Under the pieces are notes generated by a model that was not told where the DNA came from, did no database searches, and saw only the letters and a program-made list of their open reading frames with translations. The translations under genes were made by a program, and so were the position numbers. From contig CAZHQW010000077.1 of the NCBI GenBank assembly GCA_964534745.1, positions 1 through 12,270 on the forward strand: 12,270 nt of DNA. Reading direction: 5' to 3'. This stretch comes from G020354785 sp964534745 (GTDB lineage Bacteria; Bacteroidota; Bacteroidia; Bacteroidales; UBA10428). Positions 1-7,260 of the stretch are shown here, piece after piece (within the stretch, counting starts at the first letter, position 1; the number at the start of each line of letters is the position of its first letter).

Positions 1-634
1 AGACCCGGCCGCAATTATACTGACAGCTTCTTAGACCTGATTTATACCAGTTATCATGGTACCCGATAAAAAAATCATAGTCATGCCCGTCACGGAATAT
101 AAGCTTCCAGTTACTTTCCACTGTTGAAGCCAGGCCATCCTGCTGCTCATAGTCCGTATATAAAGCACAGGAATATATTAGCTCACCGGTGCCCTGGTTT
201 GTTACCAGCAATTTTTTCTCAACCGGTTCGCCGGAAAGGCTTTGTATTATTAAAGTATCCTCACCCAGGGAGATAACCGGACTTATTATACGAAACTCAA
301 GGTTATATAGAGTATCTGTAAGCTCTATGTTTTCATAATAATTCAAAGTTATATACCCGTCCAGCCACGGTATTATTGTGTAGAATCCCATGGCAAGCTC
401 AGCAGTAAATTTTCCTTCCTCATCAGTAAAAATAGTATCAAGCCTGACGAGATTATAAAAGCTGTCCAGTTCCGCGATATAAACAGGTAAATCTTGCAAC
501 GGCTGGATATGTACATCTTCATAAACGAGTCCGTTTACCACTGATAGAGTATCGGCTTCGTCCTGCAATGCAGAAAATGAAGTTTTTGATATAATACAAA
601 TAACGATCATGATGATGATTAATCGGGAATTCAT
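1..634 (-). CDS. Secreted protein, N-terminal part (carboxypeptidase-regulatory-like domain plus Ig-like domain), runs off left edge
   Basis: An open frame of 211 codons starts at the ATG at 634-632 and has no stop before base 1, so only the N-terminus is present. Residues 1-21 form a hydrophobic signal peptide (MNSRLIIIMIVICIIS). Residues about 33-115 look like a beta-sandwich of the carboxypeptidase-regulatory/CnaB type, with the typical alternation NGLVYED ... TDEEGKFTAEL ... GFYTIIPWLDGY. Residues from about 118 (ISLGEDTLIIQSLSGEPVEKK followed by LLVTNQGTGEL) resemble the Ig-like, BACON/choice-of-anchor-type repeats common in exported Bacteroidota proteins, in which the conserved core is a phrase such as 'VTNQGTGEL'. 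An AGGAG-type ribosome-binding site supports the start. Function is unknown. The missing C-terminus could hold the enzymatic part or a T9SS sorting domain. It lies 192 bp downstream of the DUF4412-like gene on the same strand. Confidence 0.75.
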   Translation of the reverse strand, partial: MNSRLIIIMIVICIISKTSFSALQDEADTLSVVNGLVYEDVHIQPLQDLPVYIAELDSFYNLVRLDTIFTDEEGKFTAELAMGFYTIIPWLDGYITLNYYENIELTDTLYNLEFRIISPVISLGEDTLIIQSLSGEPVEKKLLVTNQGTGELIYSCALYTDYEQQDGLASTVESNWKLIFRDGHDYDFFIGYHDNWYKSGLRSCQYNCGRV

Positions 635-643
635 GGTTAATAT

Positions 644-649
644 CTCCTC
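644..649 (-). promoter_or_regulatory. Shine-Dalgarno-like GAGGAG upstream of the partial secreted-protein gene
   Basis: The minus strand reads GAGGAGATATTAACCATG, giving a purine-rich GAGGAG nine bases ahead of the ATG at 634. It decides the start of this edge-truncated gene. None of the other starts I checked in the window has as clear an anti-16S match, which fits the weak use of Shine-Dalgarno sites in Bacteroidota. Confidence 0.5.
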
Positions 650-787
650 ATATTTTGGTTTAACAATACTTTTAAGGAATGAGATGGTATAAATAATTGA
701 TTCCCACAGGTGCTTTTACCCTATGCGGCACAGAGGTTTTTTTGAATTAATTATAAGGGTATCAGAAAATAAATAATTAATATACAG

Positions 788-808
788 TAATTAAACTGCA
801 GTTAATTA
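788..808. repeat. Imperfect 21-bp dyad (TAATTA-A-ACTG / CAGTTAATTA)
   Basis: The two 10-base arms are exact reverse complements apart from one bulged A, centred on CTGCAG. The dyad lies in the 192-bp gap (635-826), 19 bp past the stop of the DUF4412-like gene and upstream of the next gene on the same strand. It could be an operator-like site or a weak AT-rich hairpin with a TGCA loop. No T-run typical of an intrinsic terminator follows, so its role is open. I see nothing else clear in this gap. Confidence 0.3.
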
Positions 809-826
809 AATTTCTTATTTAATAGT

Positions 827-1735
827 CTATTCAGGAAATATTTTTATGTGCATTTCTCCTTCGCAGGCTTCGATTATTACTATGTCTCCTTCTTTCCAGT
901 CAAATGTATAGGTATTATTCTCCCCGCTGTAGAGCCTTGAACTCCTGTATTGCAGCAGTCCCTGCTGGTCATCGGACAATTCCTGTCCGTTTCTTACCAG
1001 GTGCCTTATGATTTTTGCAGGCTCCGGAGTTTCATTAGAGATAGCCAGTTTATGGTATACTGACTGACCTATCTTTATTTTAAGTTTAGTGCCTCTTGCA
1101 ACCGTCCCTTCAAAGGGTACTGATGCCTCCATTGTTTCCCAGTTTTCAGGTGGAGGAGGTTCAGGTATAACAGGGCGCATCATTTCGTCCACCTCCGTAT
1201 AATCTTCGGGGATCTTGAAATACGATGCATCGGCAGTCCATGGTTCAATATCTTTAAGCTCCATGTGGGTGTTATCAGAGAAATGGCTGATCATTTTAAC
1301 GGGAAAATTGAGTTTTTCAGCGTGCCATACAGTGAAGACTGTGACATCACTCTGAAGCAGTTCTTTCTTAATACAATTGTAACCATTTATCTCCTCAGTG
1401 CCTGCTGTTTTTTCCTCACTTTGGTTTTTATACCATATATATGCCTGTACAGGGTCGTTCATCCTACTTATTATCCCGTCACACGTTGTCTTATGCACAT
1501 ACTTCATTTCAGGCATCAATATGACTGTCTGATTTTTATCAGGATTTACTATTACAACTCCTTTCATACCGTCTTCGTCAAATTCATACCTGTACTGCTT
1601 TAAATCAGAATACACAACATAGTTGCTCTCCTTCCCGTCGAGAACATTAATCATCTTTGCTGTAAACTGGCTAAAAGAATTAATGGAAACGAGAATAACC
1701 AGCAGTAAAAGAATCAAATAAGTTTTCATAGCCAT
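827..1735 (-). CDS. Exported DUF4412-like protein with an extra C-terminal beta domain
   Basis: A 302-residue protein ending in TAG. I chose the ATG at 1735-1733, with a second ATG two codons later, because it directly precedes a clean signal peptide (MKTYLILLLLVILVSINS, then FSQ). The open frame extends upstream to 1798, but that start would add 21 residues before the signal peptide and overlap the preceding gene. Residues about 25-180 have the pattern of DUF4412/LolA-like periplasmic proteins: a strand rich in Tyr and Arg (KQYRYEFD), VIVNPDKNQTVILMPEMKYV, a Gly-Tyr-Asn-Cys step (INGYNCIKKEL), a WHAEKLNFPVKM segment and a closing FKIPEDYTEV. A proline-rich linker (PEPPPPENW, about 191-199) leads to roughly 100 further residues of predicted beta structure that I do not recognise. 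The family has no established function. The gene follows the glycosidase-like gene by 19 bp and is probably cotranscribed with it. Confidence 0.7.
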   Translation of the reverse strand: MAMKTYLILLLLVILVSINSFSQFTAKMINVLDGKESNYVVYSDLKQYRYEFDEDGMKGVVIVNPDKNQTVILMPEMKYVHKTTCDGIISRMNDPVQAYIWYKNQSEEKTAGTEEINGYNCIKKELLQSDVTVFTVWHAEKLNFPVKMISHFSDNTHMELKDIEPWTADASYFKIPEDYTEVDEMMRPVIPEPPPPENWETMEASVPFEGTVARGTKLKIKIGQSVYHKLAISNETPEPAKIIRHLVRNGQELSDDQQGLLQYRSSRLYSGENNTYTFDWKEGDIVIIEACEGEMHIKIFPE

Positions 1736-1754
1736 TGATTTAAAATGTATTATT

Positions 1755-3716
1755 TCATGTATTATTAAATATAATTTTAAGTGTCTGTATGACATCATTA
1801 TAATAAATCTTTATAATGTATATTCCATTATTTAATCGTAAACCCTCACTCAGCTCTCTTATATCTATAACAGACCGGTTTGGATCAATAACCGCTGTGC
1901 CGCACAAAATTCCGCTTACAGAATATAAATCCAGCTTCATATTCCCCCCTCTGCTTTCGGGTTCCCTTAACAGGTATAATTTGTTTTTGTAACTGTATAT
2001 ATCTATTCCTTTTCCTGGCTTCAGCCTGTTAAGATTGCTTTCCGATGAACTGAAGCGGTATGCCGATTCCAGTGTATCAAAAGGAGACCTTTGGGCCGCA
2101 GCATAATAAAGCCATGATGTTGCATCAAGGCTGGACCAGGTCACTGCCCATATTCCTCCCATGCTTCCCAGGTCATCGTTATAGGCCGGGACTGTCCCGT
2201 CACTGTTTATATAGCCTTTCATGCCATCGAACAGCCTGTTACTGCCCGGTCCCATTGCAGATATATACGACATTGTACCTTCATACCATGTAGCTACGGG
2301 TCCCACTCCATCCATTCCGGCCGGCTCACCCGGACCCCGGGTATACAGGAGCTTACCTGCCAGTGACAGTGCCTCAATGGCCATGTCCGTATATCCGGCT
2401 CTTGAGAAAAGTGCTGCCAGCCATGTATTAACCAAAAGAACAGGCCTGGATGAGGACGGACCTTCCCTCCATATCTTTAATTCGCTGTCCCATCCGTTTT
2501 CCATCAGGTAGTCAATTGACCTCCTGGCTGATGCAGTATCGCCCATCTCATACAGGGAGCCTATTGCAGCTGCATACCCTTCATAGTTATTAACTTCCGT
2601 TTTAGCCTGAGTATATATGTTAATTGTATTAATTCTGCCACTGGGATCGATCAGGTTATATAAAAATGACCTGGCCTTAGCTATTGAAGCCACGGCATCC
2701 TGGTCACCTGACTTCTTGTAATAGCATACCAGTCCGGTTACTATCCACGGAAAATCACCCATCCACACGGTATTATCACCTTCAACATAATGTATGATGC
2801 TCCCTGTATTTGCATTCCATGCCCTGGGCCAGAAGCCCGCTTCTGCCTGGTTGTCGATAAGAAAATAGGCCAGGTTCGTTGCTGCAACGGCAAAATCATT
2901 AACAGGCACCGTATTGTCCCATTCACCTTCCTCTGTGAGAATTTTAAGGGCCAGTCCCTGTCCGTATAACCATGACGAGTGATCGGTCGTCCATGTATAT
3001 AGCAGTCCGTTTGGAGCCTGCCGTTCCATAATTGCAGTTGCAGCATTTGTTTTAACGGTATCAAGTGTATAGCTGTCGATTTCATCAAGCAGCTCCAGGG
3101 AATCAGCGCGGGAAAGCATGTCAGCACCAAGTGCCCGCAGGTTCATAAAGGAGACGGTGCCTGAATCTGCATTGGTGTCACCTGTATCATCAGGATTCAT
3201 GACAACGGCCAGAGATATCACCGTTATTGCGTCCCAGTTTATTACATTTTCCCCTGCAAACTGGTTTTTCAGAAGTGTTAGCCTCCTGCACCAGCGCTGA
3301 ATTTGTGCAAGGTTCTCCCAGGTGTAAACTGCATAATTTTCACCGTCTTCAAATTTAAGTTCCACATGGCGGTTGGTGGCATAGCTGCAGTCACTGCCTC
3401 TCACGTCAATGCCTATAATATCAATATCATCGAGGCTTATAGGCTCAGGCAGTATCATAAAGCATTGGACCCACTTATGCCTTGCCCCTTCACCGAATCT
3501 CCAGTGGAGGTTAAGCGCCGAGTCACTGGCTGTTACATAACTTGAATCCCCCTGCACTATGCTTGCCTGGTTGGGAGTCCATTTTCCGGTGTTGAGAAAT
3601 AAATCATGTTCAAGTATTTCTTCACCTTTCCATCCAAAAGTATATGATTGGGAATAAATTAAAGACAGACTGCCTATAATAGCAAGCACCTTGAATACTG
3701 ACAATATTCTGTACAT
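1755..3716 (-). CDS. Secreted six-hairpin (alpha/alpha barrel) glycosidase-like protein with T9SS C-terminal domain
   Basis: The chosen start is the ATG at 3716, which puts MYRILSVFKVLAIIGSLSLI at the N-terminus as a signal peptide with likely cleavage just before QSYTFG. The frame extends to an ATG at 3755, but that adds 13 polar residues in front. Counting from that upstream ATG, residues about 45-210 resemble a galactose-binding-fold carbohydrate-binding or CIA30-like domain (ISLDDIDIIGIDVRG, HVELKFEDGE, WCRRLTLL). Residues about 215-560 are helical with aromatic, acid-containing hairpins typical of six-hairpin glycosidases: SSWLYGQGLALKIL, VWMGDFPW with Asp334, a WYEGTMSY segment with Glu492, and WSSLDATSWLYYAA. 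These two acids are catalytic candidates only by inference. Residues about 583-666 form a T9SS type A-like domain (MKLDLYSVSG, then NGIYIIKIYY). I cannot assign a GH family or substrate; an epimerase, lyase or non-catalytic fold is possible. It lies 55 bp after hflC. Confidence 0.7.
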   Translation of the reverse strand: MYRILSVFKVLAIIGSLSLIYSQSYTFGWKGEEILEHDLFLNTGKWTPNQASIVQGDSSYVTASDSALNLHWRFGEGARHKWVQCFMILPEPISLDDIDIIGIDVRGSDCSYATNRHVELKFEDGENYAVYTWENLAQIQRWCRRLTLLKNQFAGENVINWDAITVISLAVVMNPDDTGDTNADSGTVSFMNLRALGADMLSRADSLELLDEIDSYTLDTVKTNAATAIMERQAPNGLLYTWTTDHSSWLYGQGLALKILTEEGEWDNTVPVNDFAVAATNLAYFLIDNQAEAGFWPRAWNANTGSIIHYVEGDNTVWMGDFPWIVTGLVCYYKKSGDQDAVASIAKARSFLYNLIDPSGRINTINIYTQAKTEVNNYEGYAAAIGSLYEMGDTASARRSIDYLMENGWDSELKIWREGPSSSRPVLLVNTWLAALFSRAGYTDMAIEALSLAGKLLYTRGPGEPAGMDGVGPVATWYEGTMSYISAMGPGSNRLFDGMKGYINSDGTVPAYNDDLGSMGGIWAVTWSSLDATSWLYYAAAQRSPFDTLESAYRFSSSESNLNRLKPGKGIDIYSYKNKLYLLREPESRGGNMKLDLYSVSGILCGTAVIDPNRSVIDIRELSEGLRLNNGIYIIKIYYNDVIQTLKIIFNNT

Positions 3717-3771
3717 ATTATGAGTAATAATGTTTTCTGCCTCCCAGTCTGTCATTATTCCGGACAGCTAT

Positions 3772-4716
3772 TTATTTCATGCTTTTCAGATATTTATACA
3801 GCTCATTGTCCGTAGACAGTATCACATAAGTCTTGTTGTCAAATGTTTCTTCGAAAGTTTCCATTGACTTCATGAAGCTGTACAGGTCTCTTGAACTCTG
3901 TGACCGGTCGTATGCAGCTGCATATATTGCTGCTGCCCGTCCGTCCGCTATACCCTTTATTTCTTCAGCCTGCCTGAATGCTTCGGATTGTATTACCTTG
4001 AGTTCACGTTCTTTTTCACCGTTTATACGTGAGGCTTCACCCTGACCTTCTGAACGGAACTTGTCGGCTATACGGTAGCGTTCGCTTTTCATCCGTTCGT
4101 AAACCTGTTCCCTTACCTCTTCAACGTAGTTTATTCTCTTGAACCTGAAGTCAAGGATTGCAATTCCCAGGTCCTTAGTTTGCTTGCTGGCAGATTCTAC
4201 GATCATTTTCTGTATTTTTTCGCGCCCCACAATGATACTGGCAAGTGAGTCACCCATTATCTCACTTATCGTTCCTGATGAAATGGGTTTCCTGTTGCTT
4301 GTACGGACTGCTTCTTCAATATTATGATTTGCAATATAATCCCTTGTTTCACCATCCAGGATATCATCCAGCCTTGACTGGGCACCCCTTTCATTGGTCA
4401 GCCTTTTGAAAAACTGCAGCGGATCAGTTATCTGCCAGCGTGCATAGGAGTCCACAAATATGAATTTTTTATCTTTTGTAGGCACCTGGTTAGGATCGCC
4501 GTCCCATTCAAGGAAACGCTTTTCAAAATAATTGGCTTTTTGTATAAAAGGTGTTTTGAATTTGAGTCCGGGTGTTACAATAGCATCTCCTACAGGCTTT
4601 CCAAACTGTGTTATTACTACCTGCTCGGTTTCTTTAACTATAAAAGCACTTTGCAAAAGAACAATAATAATAATTACCAGCAGGATGACGGATATAATAA
4701 TTTTTCCTTTTTTCAT
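3772..4716 (-). CDS. hflC: HflC-like SPFH membrane protein
   Basis: A 314-residue protein, close to the usual HflC length. A single transmembrane helix (residues about 5-24) is followed by a type II-oriented SPFH/Band 7 domain: VKETEQVVITQFGKPVG, GLKFKTPFIQK, the strand FIFVDSYARWQITDP with the family pattern, then LDDILDGETRDYIA. A charged coiled-coil segment (about 200-262) contains the typical ERMKSERYRIADKFRSEG stretch and an Ala-rich GIADGRAAAIYAAAY end. The C-terminal part (YSFMKSMETFEETF ... STDNELYKYL) is conserved in HflC. In other bacteria HflC assembles with HflK into a cage around the membrane protease FtsH and modulates its access to substrates. No ftsH is visible here. The gene starts 3 nt after the hflK stop (TAA-GCC-ATG), so coupled translation is likely. 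It ends with TAA. Confidence 0.93.
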   Translation of the reverse strand: MKKGKIIISVILLVIIIIVLLQSAFIVKETEQVVITQFGKPVGDAIVTPGLKFKTPFIQKANYFEKRFLEWDGDPNQVPTKDKKFIFVDSYARWQITDPLQFFKRLTNERGAQSRLDDILDGETRDYIANHNIEEAVRTSNRKPISSGTISEIMGDSLASIIVGREKIQKMIVESASKQTKDLGIAILDFRFKRINYVEEVREQVYERMKSERYRIADKFRSEGQGEASRINGEKERELKVIQSEAFRQAEEIKGIADGRAAAIYAAAYDRSQSSRDLYSFMKSMETFEETFDNKTYVILSTDNELYKYLKSMK

Positions 4717-4719
4717 GGC

Positions 4720-5703
4720 TTACTCACTTTCTTTTGTTTGGTTTAACTGCATCTGTAAAAGAGGTAATATATTGCCGGCTTTCTGGTCAGCAATAATTTT
4801 GTTGCCCAGCTTTGGTATTACACTCTGCATAGTCTCCAGGTAAATTCTTCGTTTTGTCACTTCCGGAGCTTTAATATACTCTTTGTAAAGTTCATTAAAA
4901 CGGGCTACTTGTCCCCTGGCATTATTGACCCTTTCTGTTGCATAGCCTTCGGCCTTCTGAATCGTTTCCTTTGCCTGTCCGCTTGCCTTGGGAATAACCT
5001 TATTATATTCCGATTTGGCCTGGTTTATTAATGTTTCTTTTTCCTGCTGTGCTTCATTAACTGCATTAAAGGCCGCCTTGACCGGGTCAGGAGGGTTAAC
5101 ATCCTGAAGCACTACCTGGTCTATTTTTATGCCAAGCGAATATTCCCTGCACAGGTTCTGCATGAGCTCTTCAACTTTATCCGCGATTTCGGTCCGGCCA
5201 ACGGTAAGCACTTCATTTACCGTACGGTCACCAACAACCTGGCGCATCGAAGCCTCGGAAATATCCCTTAATGTGGTCTCCGGATTTCTGACTTTAAACA
5301 GGTAGTTGTAAGGGTCTTCAACACGAAACTGCACAACCCATTCAACATCTGCCAGGTTAAGGTCTCCGGTCAGCATTAAAGACTCGTCCTTTGCGCCGGC
5401 TCTCGTATATTCGGTCCTTACGCCCGCTCTTATTGTTCGAAATCCGAATTCAATTTTCTGCTGCCGTTCAACAGGTACTTTATATACCCTTTCAATCAGG
5501 GGTATCTTAATATTAAGGCCCGGATCCACTTTACGTGTATACCTGCCGAAGCGTGTAATAACCCCCACTTCTTCAGGATCAATCTGAAAAAACCCGCTCC
5601 ATGCAAGGATCACAGCAACAATAATAATGATAATGGTTTTCAGGTTTTTCAGTATTTTTCTGACTTCAGGGGGCAGGTTCAAATTTGAATATGCATCTGC
5701 CAT
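4720..5703 (-). CDS. hflK: HflK-like SPFH membrane protein
   Basis: A 327-residue protein and the first gene of the minus-strand block. A short cytoplasmic N-terminus (without the long Gly-rich stretch seen in E. coli HflK) precedes one transmembrane helix (about 22-38, LKTIIIIIVAVILAW). The SPFH domain follows at about 40-215: GFFQIDPEEVGVITRFGRY, DPGLNIKIPLIERVYKVPVE, LTGDLNLADVEWVVQFRV with the characteristic HflK motif, SEASMRQVVGDRTVNEVLTVGR, and VVLQDVNPPDPVKAAFNAV. Residues about 205-275 are a coiled coil rich in Glu, Gln, Lys and Ala, followed by the YLETM segment typical of HflK. It should pair with HflC on the periplasmic side of the inner membrane. It is expected to regulate FtsH-dependent turnover, from family knowledge. 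It is transcribed away from a divergent metallophosphoesterase gene. Confidence 0.94.
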   Translation of the reverse strand: MADAYSNLNLPPEVRKILKNLKTIIIIIVAVILAWSGFFQIDPEEVGVITRFGRYTRKVDPGLNIKIPLIERVYKVPVERQQKIEFGFRTIRAGVRTEYTRAGAKDESLMLTGDLNLADVEWVVQFRVEDPYNYLFKVRNPETTLRDISEASMRQVVGDRTVNEVLTVGRTEIADKVEELMQNLCREYSLGIKIDQVVLQDVNPPDPVKAAFNAVNEAQQEKETLINQAKSEYNKVIPKASGQAKETIQKAEGYATERVNNARGQVARFNELYKEYIKAPEVTKRRIYLETMQSVIPKLGNKIIADQKAGNILPLLQMQLNQTKESE

Positions 5704-6033
5704 AGTTTTTTTTATTTAATTAGTAATTGAATATATTTGGTAAATATAGTCAAATATGAAAGCGGGTTCAATGATTGTGGTGATTATATTAATTTCAGCC
5801 TGTATCCTCCCCTCTCCTATCAAAATACTTAAATATGTTTAACTTATTGTAAATTAATAAATAATATATTTTAAATTAATATGTTACTTTAATTCAGAAC
5901 GGTTTTTTAATATTATTTTATTTAAATTGAACTCATCACCCCTTATGTTTGTTTGTATATTAATATTTTTCATAATGAAATAATATTTTATATTTTCAGC
6001 CGCTAATAAAACTAATATGCAAAACATATAATA
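5704..6033. other. 330-bp AT-rich divergent intergenic region
   Basis: This spacer separates hflK (minus) from the metallophosphoesterase (plus), so it should hold promoters for both. Most of it is A/T runs. A less AT-rich patch at about 5797-5821 (CCTGTATCCTCCCCTCTCC) stands out. I found the possible hflK promoter listed separately. I found no equally good -33/-7 pair for the rightward gene, no convincing small ORF and no GC-rich hairpin. Confidence 0.5.
5741..5771 (-). promoter_or_regulatory. Possible Bacteroidota-type promoter for hflK-hflC
   Basis: On the minus strand a TTG at 5771-5769 is followed after 20 bases by TATATTTA at 5748-5741. This is close to the Bacteroidota primary sigma consensus of a TTTG-like -33 box and a TAnnTTTG -7 box about 19-21 bases apart. 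It would give a leader of roughly 30 nt before the hflK ATG. The -7 box differs from consensus at its last base, and the region is very AT-rich, so a chance match is possible. Confidence 0.3.
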
Positions 6034-7260
6034 ATGAGAACATTCTTTTTGGTGATAATTATTGCATTGGTATTAATTGAATTCTATGTCTTCAGGGGAG
6101 TAAGAAGTGTGTTTGTTGCCAGTGGACTGAAAGCATTTTATGTGATATATTATCTGACGGTTTTAATGACACTGGCCGGTGTATTCAGCATGCTCCTGGC
6201 TTTCGGAAAAGGTATTGGTGAAACAAACCTGCTGAGTAATACCTTATTTGGAATAGCATTTACACTGATTATCATCAAAATTTTAATTGCAGGATTCCTT
6301 GTTATAGAAGATATATACAGGATCTTCAGGTTTCTTATAGAAATAGTGGTGTCAGGGGGTAAAGCGGGACTGGTAGCAAGAAGCAGCGTACTGGCCAGGT
6401 CAGTTCTTATTCTTTGTTCCCTGCTTTTCGCACTTTTTATGTACGGATTATTTTACGGAAAATATAATTACAAGGTGAGGAATGTTACTTTATCCTATGC
6501 AGGCCTCCCCGGGGAATTTGAAGGTTTCAGGATTCTCCAGATATCCGATATACATTCAGGCACCATTGATAATATGTCGGCAGTGAAACGGGGCATTGAA
6601 TTAATGAAAAGACAGGATGCAGATTTGATATTATTTACAGGCGACCTTGTTAACAATTTTGCTGATGAGATAAAGCCTTACACAGGTCTCTTCGCCTCTT
6701 TATCCGCACCTTACGGAAAATATTCCATTCTCGGCAACCATGACTACGGCCATTACTATAAATGGCCTTCGGAAGAGGCGCGGAGAGCCAATATGGAAAA
6801 GCTGTGCAGTTATCACGATACTATGGGATTCAGGCTGCTCAGGAATGAATGTGTTGAGATAGGGAAAGGAAATGATACAATCCTGCTTGCAGGAGTGGAA
6901 AACTGGGGAAAGCCTCCCTTTGATCAGTACGGTGACCTGGATAAGACGTTTCAGAATCACACCGACAGCCTTTTTACGATCCTTATGTCTCATGATCCGT
7001 CGCACTGGGACAGGCAGGTTCTGGGTTTCAGCAAGCACGTGCACCTTACCCTGAGCGGACATACCCACGGTATGCAAATGGGCATCGAGGCCGGCAGGTT
7101 CAAGTGGAGCCCTGTAAAGCTTATTTATCCAAACTGGGCAGGCCTGTATGAAAATAACGGGAAACAACTGTATGTCAACAGGGGCTTTGGCTTTATCGGT
7201 TTTCCGGGACGCGTAGGTATATGGCCTGAGATAACAGTTATCGAACTAAGGGGAAGATAA
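6034..7260 (+). CDS. Membrane-anchored calcineurin-like metallophosphoesterase (YkuE/YaeI type)
   Basis: A 408-residue protein ending in TAA. The N-terminal 140 residues contain about four transmembrane helices (about 3-20, 33-57, 70-92 and 119-141). The catalytic domain follows with a complete metallophosphoesterase motif set: LQISDIHSG (Asp172, His174), LFTGDLVNN (Asp204), ILGNHDYG (Asn235, His236), ILMSHDP (His320) and LSGHTHGMQMG (His343, His345). These residues bind two metal ions in the family. The arrangement and the closing YVNRGFGFIGFPGRVG, typical of the group, place it with the YkuE/YaeI-type enzymes. Some of these hydrolyse lipid phosphates such as UDP-2,3-diacylglucosamine or act in envelope maintenance, but the substrate cannot be read from sequence. 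The gene is divergent from hflK and its last 15 bases overlap the convergent epimerase gene. Confidence 0.9.
   Translation: MRTFFLVIIIALVLIEFYVFRGVRSVFVASGLKAFYVIYYLTVLMTLAGVFSMLLAFGKGIGETNLLSNTLFGIAFTLIIIKILIAGFLVIEDIYRIFRFLIEIVVSGGKAGLVARSSVLARSVLILCSLLFALFMYGLFYGKYNYKVRNVTLSYAGLPGEFEGFRILQISDIHSGTIDNMSAVKRGIELMKRQDADLILFTGDLVNNFADEIKPYTGLFASLSAPYGKYSILGNHDYGHYYKWPSEEARRANMEKLCSYHDTMGFRLLRNECVEIGKGNDTILLAGVENWGKPPFDQYGDLDKTFQNHTDSLFTILMSHDPSHWDRQVLGFSKHVHLTLSGHTHGMQMGIEAGRFKWSPVKLIYPNWAGLYENNGKQLYVNRGFGFIGFPGRVGIWPEITVIELRGR

Noticed and set aside
680..745. Hairpin terminator from GGTGC and GGCAC in the gap downstream of the DUF4412-like gene
   Set aside because: Only four to five bases pair around a long loop, so it is too weak to call.
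1736..1798. Upstream start at 1798 for the DUF4412-like gene
   Set aside because: It adds 21 residues in front of a clean signal peptide and overlaps the end of the preceding gene; the ATG at 1735 is a better fit.
2741..3130. 129-residue minus-strand open frame inside the glycosidase-like gene
   Set aside because: It lies in another frame of a well-supported gene and its translation has no recognisable domain or signal.
5797..5821. Less AT-rich patch in the divergent spacer as a small RNA or terminator
   Set aside because: The pyrimidine-rich stretch has no complementary arm nearby and no T-run after a stem, so there is no support for either.
6700..7167. 155-residue minus-strand open frame antisense to the metallophosphoesterase
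   Set aside because: It mirrors the conserved catalytic motifs of the plus-strand gene and has no independent support.
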